Origin: Pseudomonas sp. PDM15
Lineage (GTDB): Bacteria > Pseudomonadota > Gammaproteobacteria > Pseudomonadales > Pseudomonadaceae
Assembly: GCF_014851565.1 (NCBI RefSeq)
Contig: NZ_JACVAA010000002.1
Span: forward strand, 186,001 to 250,000
Direction: 5' to 3'
Length of the DNA stretch: 64,000 nucleotides
The translations under genes and the position numbers were made by a program. The notes beneath the pieces were generated by a model. It was not told the DNA's origin. It saw nothing but the letters and a program-made list of their open reading frames with translations, and made no database searches. Of the stretch, positions 57,490 to 64,000 are shown piece after piece; position 1 is the stretch's first letter, and every line of letters starts with the position of its first letter.

Positions 57490-58818
57490 ATGCCCGAACC
57501 GCGCCAGCCGCTCGATCTGCTGCTCCTGCCCACCTGGCTGGTGCCGGTCGAACCCGCTGGCGTGGTACTGCGCGATCACGGCCTAGGCATCCGCGACGGG
57601 CGCATCGCCCTGATCGCGCCGCGCGCCGAGGCCCTGCGCCATCCGGCCACGGAAGTGCGCGAGCTGCCGGACTGTGTGCTCACCCCGGGCCTGGTCAACG
57701 CCCACGGCCACGCGGCCATGACGCTGTTCCGCGGCCTGGCCGACGATCTGCCGCTGATGAGCTGGCTGCAGGACCATATCTGGCCGGCCGAGGCCAAGTG
57801 GGTCGACGAGGAGTTCGTGCGCGACGGCACCGAACTGGCCATTGCCGAGCAGCTCAAGGGCGGCATCAGCTGCTTCTCCGACATGTACTTCTTCCCGGAA
57901 GTGGCCTGCGAGCTGGTGCACAAGAGCGGCATCCGCGCCCAGGTGACCATCCCGGTGCTGGACTTCCCCACCCCCGGCGCCCGTGACGCCGAGGAAGCCC
58001 TGCGCAAGGGCCTGCGCCTGTTCGACGACCTCAAGCAGCACCCTCGCATCAAGGTCGCCTTCGGCCCCCATGCACCCTACTCCGTCAGCGACGACAAGCT
58101 GAAGAACGTGCTGATGCTGGCCGAGGAGCTGGACGCCGGCATCCACATGCACGTCCACGAGACCGCCTTCGAAGTGCAGCAAAGCCTGGAGCTGCACGGC
58201 GTGCGTCCGCTGCAGCGCCTGGCCAGCCTGGGCCTGCTCGGACCGCGCTTCCAGGCCGTGCACATGACCCAGATCAGCGACGAAGACATCGCCCTGCTGG
58301 TAGAAAGCAACAGCAGCGTGATCCATTGCCCCGAGTCCAACCTCAAGCTGGCCAGCGGCTTCTGCCCGGTGGAGAAGCTCTGGCAGGCCGGGGTCAACGT
58401 CGCCATCGGCACCGACGGCGCCGCCAGCAACAATGACTTGGACCTGCTCGGCGAGACTCGTACCGCCGCCCTGCTGGCCAAGGCCGTGGCCGGCAGCGCC
58501 ACCGCCCTCAGCGCCCACAGCGCCCTGCGCATGGCCACCCTGAACGGCGCCCGCGCCCTGGGCCTGGACGACTGCACCGGCTCGCTGGAGCTGGGCAAGC
58601 TGGCTGACCTGGCCGCCTTCGACCTTTCCGGTCTGGCCCAGCAGCCGGTCTACGACCCGGTGTCGCAACTGATCTACGCCGGTAGCCGCAGCTGCGTGAA
58701 GCACCTGTGGGTCGGCGGCAAGCAACTGCTCGATGACGGCCGCCTGACGCGCCTGGACGAGCAGCGCATCGTCGCCAACGCCCGCACCTGGGGCGAGCGC
58801 ATTGCCGGCAAACACTGA
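57490..58818 (+). CDS. mtaD: 5'-methylthioadenosine deaminase, TRZ/ATZ family hydrolase
   Basis: A 442-residue amidohydrolase. Metal-binding [16 protein letters not shown] replaces the usual HxH, and the later [22 protein letters not shown] and [16 protein letters not shown] provide the remaining ligands. P. aeruginosa MtaD (PA3170) deaminates MTA to MTI, the route by which Pseudomonas salvages methionine without MTA nucleosidase. Start at ATG 57490; the frame continues 16 codons upstream through the promoter region. It is adjacent and divergent to mtnA. Confidence 0.93.
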   Translation: MPEPRQPLDLLLLPTWLVPVEPAGVVLRDHGLGIRDGRIALIAPRAEALRHPATEVRELPDCVLTPGLVNAHGHAAMTLFRGLADDLPLMSWLQDHIWPAEAKWVDEEFVRDGTELAIAEQLKGGISCFSDMYFFPEVACELVHKSGIRAQVTIPVLDFPTPGARDAEEALRKGLRLFDDLKQHPRIKVAFGPHAPYSVSDDKLKNVLMLAEELDAGIHMHVHETAFEVQQSLELHGVRPLQRLASLGLLGPRFQAVHMTQISDEDIALLVESNSSVIHCPESNLKLASGFCPVEKLWQAGVNVAIGTDGAASNNDLDLLGETRTAALLAKAVAGSATALSAHSALRMATLNGARALGLDDCTGSLELGKLADLAAFDLSGLAQQPVYDPVSQLIYAGSRSCVKHLWVGGKQLLDDGRLTRLDEQRIVANARTWGERIAGKH

Positions 58819-58848
58819 ATTCGTTTTCGAAACTTTTAAGAGCACGCC

Positions 58849-59547
58849 ATGAGCAACGTCGATCACGCCGAAATCGCCAAATTCGAGGCCCTCGCCCACC
58901 GCTGGTGGGACCGCGAGAGCGAGTTCAAGCCACTGCACGACATCAACCCGCTGCGCGTCAACTGGATCGACGAGCGCGTCGGCCTGGCCGGCAAGAAGGT
59001 GCTGGACGTTGGTTGCGGCGGCGGCATCCTCAGCGAGTCCATGGCCCAGCGCGGCGCCAACGTCACCGGTATCGACATGGGCGAGGCTCCACTGGCCGTA
59101 GCCCAGCTGCACCAGCTGGAATCCGGAGTGAACGTTGAGTACCGGCAGATCACCGCCGAGGCGCTGGCCGAGGAGATGCCCGGCCAGTTCGACGTGGTCA
59201 CCTGCCTGGAGATGCTCGAGCACGTGCCCGACCCGTCATCGGTGATCCGCGCCTGCTACAGGATGGTCAAGCCCGGCGGCCAGGTGTTCTTCTCCACCAT
59301 CAACCGCAATCCCAAGGCCTACCTGTTCGCCATCGTCGGCGCCGAATACGTGATGCGCCTGCTGCCGCGCGGCACCCACGACTTCAAGAAGTTCATCCGC
59401 CCCTCCGAACTGGGTGCCTGGAGCCGCGCCGCCGGCCTGCAGGTCAAGGACATCATTGGGCTGACCTACAACCCGCTGACCAAGCACTACAAGCTGGAAG
59501 CGGACGTCGACGTCAACTACATGATCCAGACCCTGCGCGAGGAGTAA
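58849..59547 (+). CDS. ubiG: Ubiquinone biosynthesis O-methyltransferase UbiG
   Basis: A 232-residue SAM-dependent methyltransferase catalysing both O-methylations of ubiquinone synthesis. The SAM loop is [18 protein letters not shown] near residue 50; [16 protein letters not shown] and [22 protein letters not shown] complete the family pattern. It starts 30 bases after mtaD and is followed by mupP with a five-base gap. Confidence 0.98.
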   Translation: MSNVDHAEIAKFEALAHRWWDRESEFKPLHDINPLRVNWIDERVGLAGKKVLDVGCGGGILSESMAQRGANVTGIDMGEAPLAVAQLHQLESGVNVEYRQITAEALAEEMPGQFDVVTCLEMLEHVPDPSSVIRACYRMVKPGGQVFFSTINRNPKAYLFAIVGAEYVMRLLPRGTHDFKKFIRPSELGAWSRAAGLQVKDIIGLTYNPLTKHYKLEADVDVNYMIQTLREE

Positions 59548-59552
59548 GGCGC

Positions 59553-60224
59553 ATGGCCCTGCGAGCGGTTCTCTTCGACATGGACGGCACCCTGCTGGAC
59601 ACCGCGCCGGACTTCGTCGCCGTGTGCCAGGCCATGCGCGCCGCGCGCGGCTTGGCCCCGGTGGACGAGCAGCTGATCCGCGACGTGGTTTCCGGCGGCG
59701 CCCGCGCCATGGTCTCCGCCACCTTTGATATAGAGATCGGTGCGGAGGGCTTCGAAGCCCTGCGCCTGGAGTTCCTCGAACGCTACCAGCAGCATTGCGC
59801 AATACTCAGCAAGCCGTTCGACGGCATGCTCGAACTGCTCGGCGACATCGAGGCCTCGCGCCTGATCTGGGGCGTGGCCACCAACAAGCCGGTGACCTTC
59901 GCCGAGCCGATCATGCAGCAGCTTGGCCTGAATGGGCGCTCGGCCGTGCTGGTCTGCCCGGACCACGTGCCGCGCAGCAAGCCGGCGCCGGACATGCTCC
60001 TGCTGGCCTGCGAGAAGATCGGCGTGGCTCCCGCCGACGTGCTGTTCGTCGGTGACGACGCCCGCGACATCGAGGCCGGCCGCGCCGCCGGCTGCAAGAC
60101 CGCTGCCGTCACCTACGGCTACATCCATCCCGAAGACAATCCGCGCCACTGGGGCGCCGATGTGGTGGTGGACCATCCCCTGGAGCTGCGCGCCGTGCTC
60201 GACCGCGCCCTGTGCAGTTGCTGA
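59553..60224 (+). CDS. mupP: N-acetylmuramic acid 6-phosphate phosphatase MupP (HAD family)
   Basis: A 223-residue HAD phosphatase with motif [15 protein letters not shown], motif II in WGVATNKP, motif III K and motif [18 protein letters not shown]. MupP works in the anabolic MurNAc recycling pathway of Pseudomonas, dephosphorylating MurNAc-6-P before AmgK and MurU; PA3172 is the equivalent gene beside ubiG. An older annotation would be phosphoglycolate phosphatase (Gph-like). Loss of this pathway raises fosfomycin susceptibility and AmpR-dependent beta-lactamase signalling in P. aeruginosa. Confidence 0.9.
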   Translation: MALRAVLFDMDGTLLDTAPDFVAVCQAMRAARGLAPVDEQLIRDVVSGGARAMVSATFDIEIGAEGFEALRLEFLERYQQHCAILSKPFDGMLELLGDIEASRLIWGVATNKPVTFAEPIMQQLGLNGRSAVLVCPDHVPRSKPAPDMLLLACEKIGVAPADVLFVGDDARDIEAGRAAGCKTAAVTYGYIHPEDNPRHWGADVVVDHPLELRAVLDRALCSC

Positions 60225-60254
60225 CCCTATTCACGCAATAACGAGATTTCCCCC

Positions 60255-60995
60255 ATGTTTGACTACAGCGCCCGCCCCGACCTGCTCAAGGGTCGCGTGA
60301 TCCTGGTCACCGGTGCCGGCCGCGGCATCGGCGCCGCCGCCGCCAAGACCTACGCCGCCCACGGCGCCACCGTGCTACTGCTGGGCAAGACCGAGGGCAA
60401 CCTGAACCAGCTGTATGACGAGATCGAGGCCGCCGGTCATCCGCAGCCGGTGGTGATTCCGTTCAACCTGGAAACTGCCCTGCCGCACCAGTACGACGAG
60501 CTGGCCGCCACCATCGAAGCCGAGTTCGGGCGCCTCGACGGCCTGCTGCACAATGCCGCCATCGTCGGGCCGCGCACGCCGCTGGAACAACTGTCCGGCG
60601 ACAACTTCATGCGCGTCATGCAGGTCAACGTCAACGCCATGTTCATGCTGACCAGCACCCTGCTGCCGCTGCTCAAGCTGTCGGAAGACGCCTCGGTGGT
60701 GTTCACCTCCAGCAGCGTCGGCCGCAAGGGTCGCGCCTACTGGGGCGCCTATGGCGTGTCCAAGTTCGCCACCGAGGGCCTGATGCAGACCCTGGCCGAC
60801 GAAGTCGAGGGTATCGCAAACGTCCGCTCCAACAGCATCAACCCCGGCGCCACCCGCACCGGCATGCGCGCCCAGGCCTACCCCGGCGAGAACCCGGCCA
60901 ACAATCCGCTGCCGGAAGACATCATGCCGGTCTACCTGTACCTGATGGGTCCGGACAGCCAGGGCGTCAACGGCCAGGCATTCGACGCGCAATAA
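60255..60995 (+). CDS. yciK: YciK family short-chain oxidoreductase
   Basis: A 246-residue SDR. The NAD(P) motif is VTGAGRGIGAAAAKTYA, the NAG-type segment is LHNAAIVGP, and the catalytic YxxxK is in GAYGVSKFATEG with the Ser in TSSSVGRKG. It matches the YciK group of classical SDRs; the substrate is unknown. It follows mupP by 30 bases and is the last gene of the ubiG-mupP-yciK run. Confidence 0.92.
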   Translation: MFDYSARPDLLKGRVILVTGAGRGIGAAAAKTYAAHGATVLLLGKTEGNLNQLYDEIEAAGHPQPVVIPFNLETALPHQYDELAATIEAEFGRLDGLLHNAAIVGPRTPLEQLSGDNFMRVMQVNVNAMFMLTSTLLPLLKLSEDASVVFTSSSVGRKGRAYWGAYGVSKFATEGLMQTLADEVEGIANVRSNSINPGATRTGMRAQAYPGENPANNPLPEDIMPVYLYLMGPDSQGVNGQAFDAQ

Positions 60996-61061
60996 AAGCA
61001 GCTGGCTGCCGGTTTTCCGTCGCAACCGGCGACGAGGCATCAAATTGCCAGCACCGGCGTC

Positions 61062-61091
61062 AATAGAGCGGCAACGGATTGCCGCTCTATT
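61062..61091 (+). terminator. Strong hairpin after yciK (probable terminator)
   Basis: A perfect 13-bp stem (AATAGAGCGGCAA / TTGCCGCTCTATT, loop CGGA) about 66 bases beyond the yciK stop. The tail is TTTGCC rather than a long U-run, so termination may be incomplete. Its position between yciK and the diguanylate cyclase gene supports a transcriptional boundary. Confidence 0.65.
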
Positions 61092-61197
61092 TGCCAAAAA
61101 TAGCTCAAGCCACTGAAATTAAAGCACTTTATAAAAGTGGCACAGAATTCGCTCTACCTCCGTCAATAAGGCGCTCAAGCGCCAGAGGTCGAGCACT

Positions 61198-62124
61198 ATG
61201 GTTCCGCACAACCCCTCCAACACCATCGATTTCGATGCTGCCAAGCTGCAGCGCCTGGGCTATGCCAGTCGCAATCAGCCGCTGCTCAAGCCGGTCAGCC
61301 TGGCCCAGCTGCGTCAGCAACTGAACCTGCAGCTGCAGACCTCCCTGGAATTCGACCGCATCCTCGGTCTGTTCTTCCAGGAAGTGCAGCGCCTGGTGCC
61401 GCTGAGCGCGCTGAGCTATCAGCTGGCCGCCTGCGATCTGCGCTTGGAACTGGGTGAGCGCGCCAACCATTCGGCCAGCTACCGCCTCAGCCATCAGGGC
61501 GAATACCTGGGTGAGCTGACCTTCCGCCGCAGCCAGCGCTTCAGCGACGACGAACTGGGCCAGCTGGAGTCGCTACTGGCCAGCCTGCTGTTCCCGCTGC
61601 GCAATGCCCTGCTCTACCGCGCGGCCCTGCAGAGCGCGCTGCGCGACCCGCTGACCGACACCGGCAATCGCATTGCCATGAACCAGGCCATGCAGCGCGA
61701 AGTCGACCTCGCCCGCCGCAGCCTGCAGCCGCTGTCGGTGCTGATGCTGGATATCGACCACTTCAAGAGCATCAACGACCGCTTCGGCCATGCCACCGGC
61801 GACGAGGTTCTGAAAGCCGTGGCCGCGGCCCTGAAGGGCAGCCTGCGCAACATCGACATGGTGTTCCGCTACGGCGGCGAGGAGTTCTTGGTGCTGCTGT
61901 CCAACACCAGCCGCGAGGCAGCACAGATCATCGGCGAACGCCTGCGCCTGGCGGTTATGGGCCTGCAGTACCTGGAAGAAGGCCGCGCCCTGGAGCTGTC
62001 CATCAGCCTGGGCTGCGCCACCCTACTGCCGGGCGAGTCATCGGAGAGCCTGCAGCGCCGCGCCGACAGCGCCCTGTATGTATCCAAGCGCGAAGGCCGC
62101 AATCGCCTGTCCATGGCCGGCTGA
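61198..62124 (+). CDS. GGDEF-domain diguanylate cyclase
   Basis: A 308-residue protein with an N-terminal regulatory domain of about 140 residues (probably GAF-like: LNLQLQTSLEFDRILGLFFQEVQRLVPLS) and a C-terminal GGDEF domain. The active-site signature GGEEF is at residues 226-230, and the inhibitory I-site RNID is five residues before it, so product-inhibited c-di-GMP synthesis is expected. DPLTDTGNRIAMNQAM and MLDIDHFKSINDRFGH are intact. The gene resembles PA3177 of P. aeruginosa. A TATAAA at about 61130 may be part of its promoter. Confidence 0.93.
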   Translation: MVPHNPSNTIDFDAAKLQRLGYASRNQPLLKPVSLAQLRQQLNLQLQTSLEFDRILGLFFQEVQRLVPLSALSYQLAACDLRLELGERANHSASYRLSHQGEYLGELTFRRSQRFSDDELGQLESLLASLLFPLRNALLYRAALQSALRDPLTDTGNRIAMNQAMQREVDLARRSLQPLSVLMLDIDHFKSINDRFGHATGDEVLKAVAAALKGSLRNIDMVFRYGGEEFLVLLSNTSREAAQIIGERLRLAVMGLQYLEEGRALELSISLGCATLLPGESSESLQRRADSALYVSKREGRNRLSMAG

Positions 62125-62139
62125 GAAACGCCAGCCAAC

Positions 62140-62167
62140 AAAAAGGGGCTCCTGGGAGCCCCTTTTT
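62140..62167 (+). terminator. Rho-independent terminator of the diguanylate cyclase gene
   Basis: AAAAAGGGGCTC (62140-62151) pairs with GAGCCCCTTTTT (62156-62167) around the four-base loop CTGG, and the right arm ends in five Ts. It begins 16 bases after the stop. Confidence 0.9.
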
Positions 62168-62174
62168 CATTTTC

Positions 62175-62331
62175 AGAACCTGTTTACGATCTCGCGAGCT
62201 AGAGATAAACGGTGGTGAAAATGGCCGAGGACGCGCAGTTTACGAATGGTAAATGAGCAGTCCGAGACGCCGCGTCCCGGGCTGTTTTCAACGCCGTTTA
62301 GCCGACGCGCAGCAGATCGTGGGCAGGTTCT
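62175..62331. mobile_element. MITE-like inverted-repeat element (copy 2, 157 bp)
   Basis: The left end AGAACCTGTTTACGATCT (62175-62192) and right end AGATCGTGGGCAGGTTCT (62314-62331) are inverted copies, 15 of 18 bases matching. After a 13-base divergent block on each side a further TAAACGG is shared at the same offset, so the terminal repeats extend to about 38 bp. The centre contains TTTAC-GAATG-GTAAA. There is no reading frame. The right end meets the rluB stop codon (62331-62333). The ends match the shorter element at 7546-7626, hence it is a repeat family. Confidence 0.65.
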
Positions 62332-63500
62332 CAGCGCTTGCGGCCGAAGCCTGGACGCTGACCGTCACCACTCGGCGGCCGCTTATTGCCGCTCGGCGCA
62401 GCCGGACGCGGCTTGCGGGCCGGACGCTCGGCAGCGTCGCCAGCCGGACGTGGAGTGCGCTTCTTGTTCACATCGGCGGGACGCTCGGCCACCGGCGTGC
62501 CACGACCGCCTTCACGACGCTCGCCACTCGGCTTGCGCGGCGCGCGCTGCGGACGCTCTTCGCCACGCGGGGCGCGGGCCGGACGCTGTTCGCTCGTCTC
62601 CGCGGCACCATCCTGAGCCGGACGCAGCACGCGCTTGGGCCGCTCATTGCGGCTCATCGGCCGAGCCGCCTTGCGCTGCAGGCGGTCGAGCTTGTCACGC
62701 ATCTTCTCGTTCATCGCCGGCAGGGCCATGGGCTTGAGGCCGACTTCCTCGCTGAGGATGTCCAGCTCGCGCTGACCCATCTCGCGCCAGCGGCCCATCG
62801 GCAGGTCGGAGGTCATGAACACCGGACCGAAGCGCACGCGCTTCAGGCGGCTGACCACCACGCCCTGGGACTCCCATAGGCGACGTACTTCGCGGTTGCG
62901 ACCTTCCATCACTACGCAATGGAACCAGCGGTTGAAGCCTTCGCCGCCGGGCGCTTCCTTGATGTCGGTAAACTTGGCCGGGCCGTCTTCCAGCATCACG
63001 CCGGCCTTGAGCTGCTCGAGCATTTCCTCGGTGACTTCGCCTCGCACGCGCACGGCGTACTCGCGGTCCATCTCGAAGGAGGGGTGCATCAGGCGGTTGG
63101 CCAGCTCACCGTCGGTGGTGAACAGCAGCAGGCCGGTGGTGTTGATATCCAGGCGGCCGATGTTGATCCAGCGGCCTTCTTTCGGCCGCGGCAGGCGATC
63201 GAACACGGTCGGACGACCTTCCGGGTCGTCGCGGGTGCAGATCTCGCCTTCCGGCTTGTTGTAGATCAGCACACGGCGCACGGTCTGCTGGATGTCTTCG
63301 CGCTTGAGCAGCTGGCCGTCGACGCTGATGGCGTCGCGCAGTTCGACGCGGGCGCCGAGGGTGGCAACGGCACCGTTGACCTTGACGCGACCGTCGGTGA
63401 TCCACTGCTCGATATCACGGCGCGAGCCGAGGCCGGCGCGGGCCAGGACTTTCTGCAATTTCTCGCCGCTGGGACGGGGATCTAGTTCGGACTCACTCAT
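62331..63500 (-). CDS. rluB: 23S rRNA pseudouridine synthase RluB
   Basis: A 389-residue enzyme that modifies U2605 of 23S rRNA. An S4 RNA-binding domain ([37 protein letters not shown], about 12-70) is followed by the RsuA-type catalytic domain with the Asp in [16 protein letters not shown] and the [19 protein letters not shown] segment. The C-terminal third (about 285-389) is an Arg/Pro/Gly-rich disordered tail ending in GFGRKR, longer than in E. coli but usual in Pseudomonas. The stop codon lies in the edge of a MITE-like element. Confidence 0.95.
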   Translation of the reverse strand: MSESELDPRPSGEKLQKVLARAGLGSRRDIEQWITDGRVKVNGAVATLGARVELRDAISVDGQLLKREDIQQTVRRVLIYNKPEGEICTRDDPEGRPTVFDRLPRPKEGRWINIGRLDINTTGLLLFTTDGELANRLMHPSFEMDREYAVRVRGEVTEEMLEQLKAGVMLEDGPAKFTDIKEAPGGEGFNRWFHCVVMEGRNREVRRLWESQGVVVSRLKRVRFGPVFMTSDLPMGRWREMGQRELDILSEEVGLKPMALPAMNEKMRDKLDRLQRKAARPMSRNERPKRVLRPAQDGAAETSEQRPARAPRGEERPQRAPRKPSGERREGGRGTPVAERPADVNKKRTPRPAGDAAERPARKPRPAAPSGNKRPPSGDGQRPGFGRKR

Positions 63501-63588
63501 CTGGGCACCTCCCGGTGTAACTGAGGATGAAAAAGGTCGCGCATCATACGCGGATCGCCGGTGCTGCGCACGGCTGACTATAGACCGC

Positions 63589-63774
63589 TCAGCGGGTCTT
63601 GCGCCGGCCGGTCGCCTGGAAGGCCAAGAGCCGCAGGTCGGCCTCGGCCAGCAGGGCGAAGCGCTCGTGCTTGTCGAGTTTCTTCCAGGCCTTGATCTCG
63701 CGCTTGCTGCGCCCGCAGCCGACGCAGATGTCGGCGTCGAACTCGCAGACCTTGATGCAGGGATTCTTGCTCAT
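63589..63774 (-). CDS. DUF1289 small Cys-rich protein
   Basis: A 61-residue protein with the DUF1289 pattern [13 protein letters not shown]...[26 protein letters not shown]. Four cysteines (C6, C10, C18, C21) are spaced as a metal or iron-sulfur site. Family function is unknown. It is encoded upstream of rluB on the same strand, 88 bases away, and often travels near scpB/rluB. Confidence 0.88.
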   Translation of the reverse strand: MSKNPCIKVCEFDADICVGCGRSKREIKAWKKLDKHERFALLAEADLRLLAFQATGRRKTR

Positions 63775-63866
63775 GGCGGCACCTGTAGGGGGAAGGCGCC
63801 GCCAGCATAGGGCGGAAGCGGATCAGGCCGGGATTGAAAGTCTCAATGCCCTCGATGGCCAGTTCC

Positions 63867-64000
63867 TCAGTGCAGAGAGTCGCCGGCGCCCAGGGTTTCG
63901 TTCTGATCCTCTTCGACAGCAACCTCTTCTTCGCTCCGGGCCAAGTCGTCGAAGTCGGTCTTCAGGCCCTGCTCCATCTCGTCCAGCTCGACCAGCAGGC
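63867..64000 (-). CDS. scpB: Probable segregation and condensation protein ScpB, C-terminal end (partial)
   Basis: The last 44 codons of a minus-strand gene that runs out of the window, with TGA at 63867-63869. The tail reads LLVELDEMEQGLKTDFDDLA, then an acidic stretch and a final ETLGAGDSLH. An acidic tail after a helix of this kind is usual for Pseudomonas ScpB, and scpB lies directly upstream of rluB in related genomes. The identification is based on this short tail and on position. Confidence 0.5.
   Translation of the reverse strand, partial: LLVELDEMEQGLKTDFDDLARSEEEVAVEEDQNETLGAGDSLH

Overview
The window is chromosomal DNA from a Pseudomonas species of the P. aeruginosa-like lineage. 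The evidence is high GC, GC-rich third codon positions, Pseudomonas-type gene content, and a right-hand block (lapA, ihfB, rpsA, cmk, tyrA-aroA fusion, hisC, pheA, serC, gyrA, mtnA, mtaD, ubiG, mupP, yciK) that follows the order I remember from P. aeruginosa PAO1 (PA3161-PA3173). I see no rRNA, tRNA, CRISPR array or complete insertion sequence. No gene-free stretch exceeds 300 bases.

Layout. (1) 1-2866: the 3' end of a CcoG-like gene, an overlapping MocR-type regulator, a membrane coiled-coil protein and a glycine-rich exported protein. (2) 2966-7411: a minus-strand run with an ABC exporter, a DsbA-like thioredoxin, the tRNA hydroxylase TrhO, a BolA protein and a DUF2059 protein. (3) 7670-15671: DUF2804, fumC plus a flavodoxin-fold reductase, a DMT transporter, a small DUF6316 protein, polyphosphate:AMP phosphotransferase and mnmC. 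(4) 15802-23395: the N-acetylglutaminylglutamine amide (NAGGN) osmolyte operon (amidotransferase, GNAT/ATP-grasp synthetase, M42 peptidase), then a 7TMR-DISM hybrid histidine kinase. (5) 23457-27173: small conserved proteins, a CynX/NimT-type MFS transporter and an HlyD/DUF3302 membrane pair. (6) 27418-29607: a 729-residue protein carrying both FtsZ/tubulin nucleotide-binding signatures, alone between its own upstream region and a strong terminator.

(7) 29668-44381: an O-antigen/surface polysaccharide locus, all on the minus strand and visibly AT-richer from about 29.7 to 40.9 kb. In transcription order it holds WbpL- and WbpM-type enzymes, a ComEA-like protein with its own promoter and terminator, a tartronate semialdehyde reductase plus hydroxypyruvate isomerase pair, a VioA-like sugar aminotransferase, a hexapeptide acyltransferase, a Wzx flippase, three glycosyltransferase-type proteins (one with a G10 homopolymer inside the reading frame), a second initiating sugar-phosphate transferase of WcaJ/WbaP type and an O-antigen ligase/polymerase-like protein. 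No wzz and no rmlBDAC genes lie in the window.

(8) 44482-57386 is the conserved housekeeping block on the minus strand: translation (rpsA), nucleoid (ihfB), CMP kinase, aromatic amino acids, serine and gyrase. mtnA and mtaD diverge from a shared short promoter region. (9) 57490-62124, plus strand: mtaD, ubiG, mupP, yciK and a GGDEF diguanylate cyclase. (10) 62331-64000, minus strand: rluB, a DUF1289 protein and the 3' end of a probable scpB.

The most notable items are the tubulin-like GTPase, the G10 tract in a glycosyltransferase, the glyoxylate-type enzyme pair inside the O-antigen locus, and two related short inverted-repeat elements (7546-7626 and 62175-62331) that look like MITEs. The left (PA3455-PA3468-like) and right (PA3161-like) flanks of the polysaccharide locus are not adjacent in PAO1 as I remember it, so this locus probably sits at a rearrangement boundary relative to that genome.
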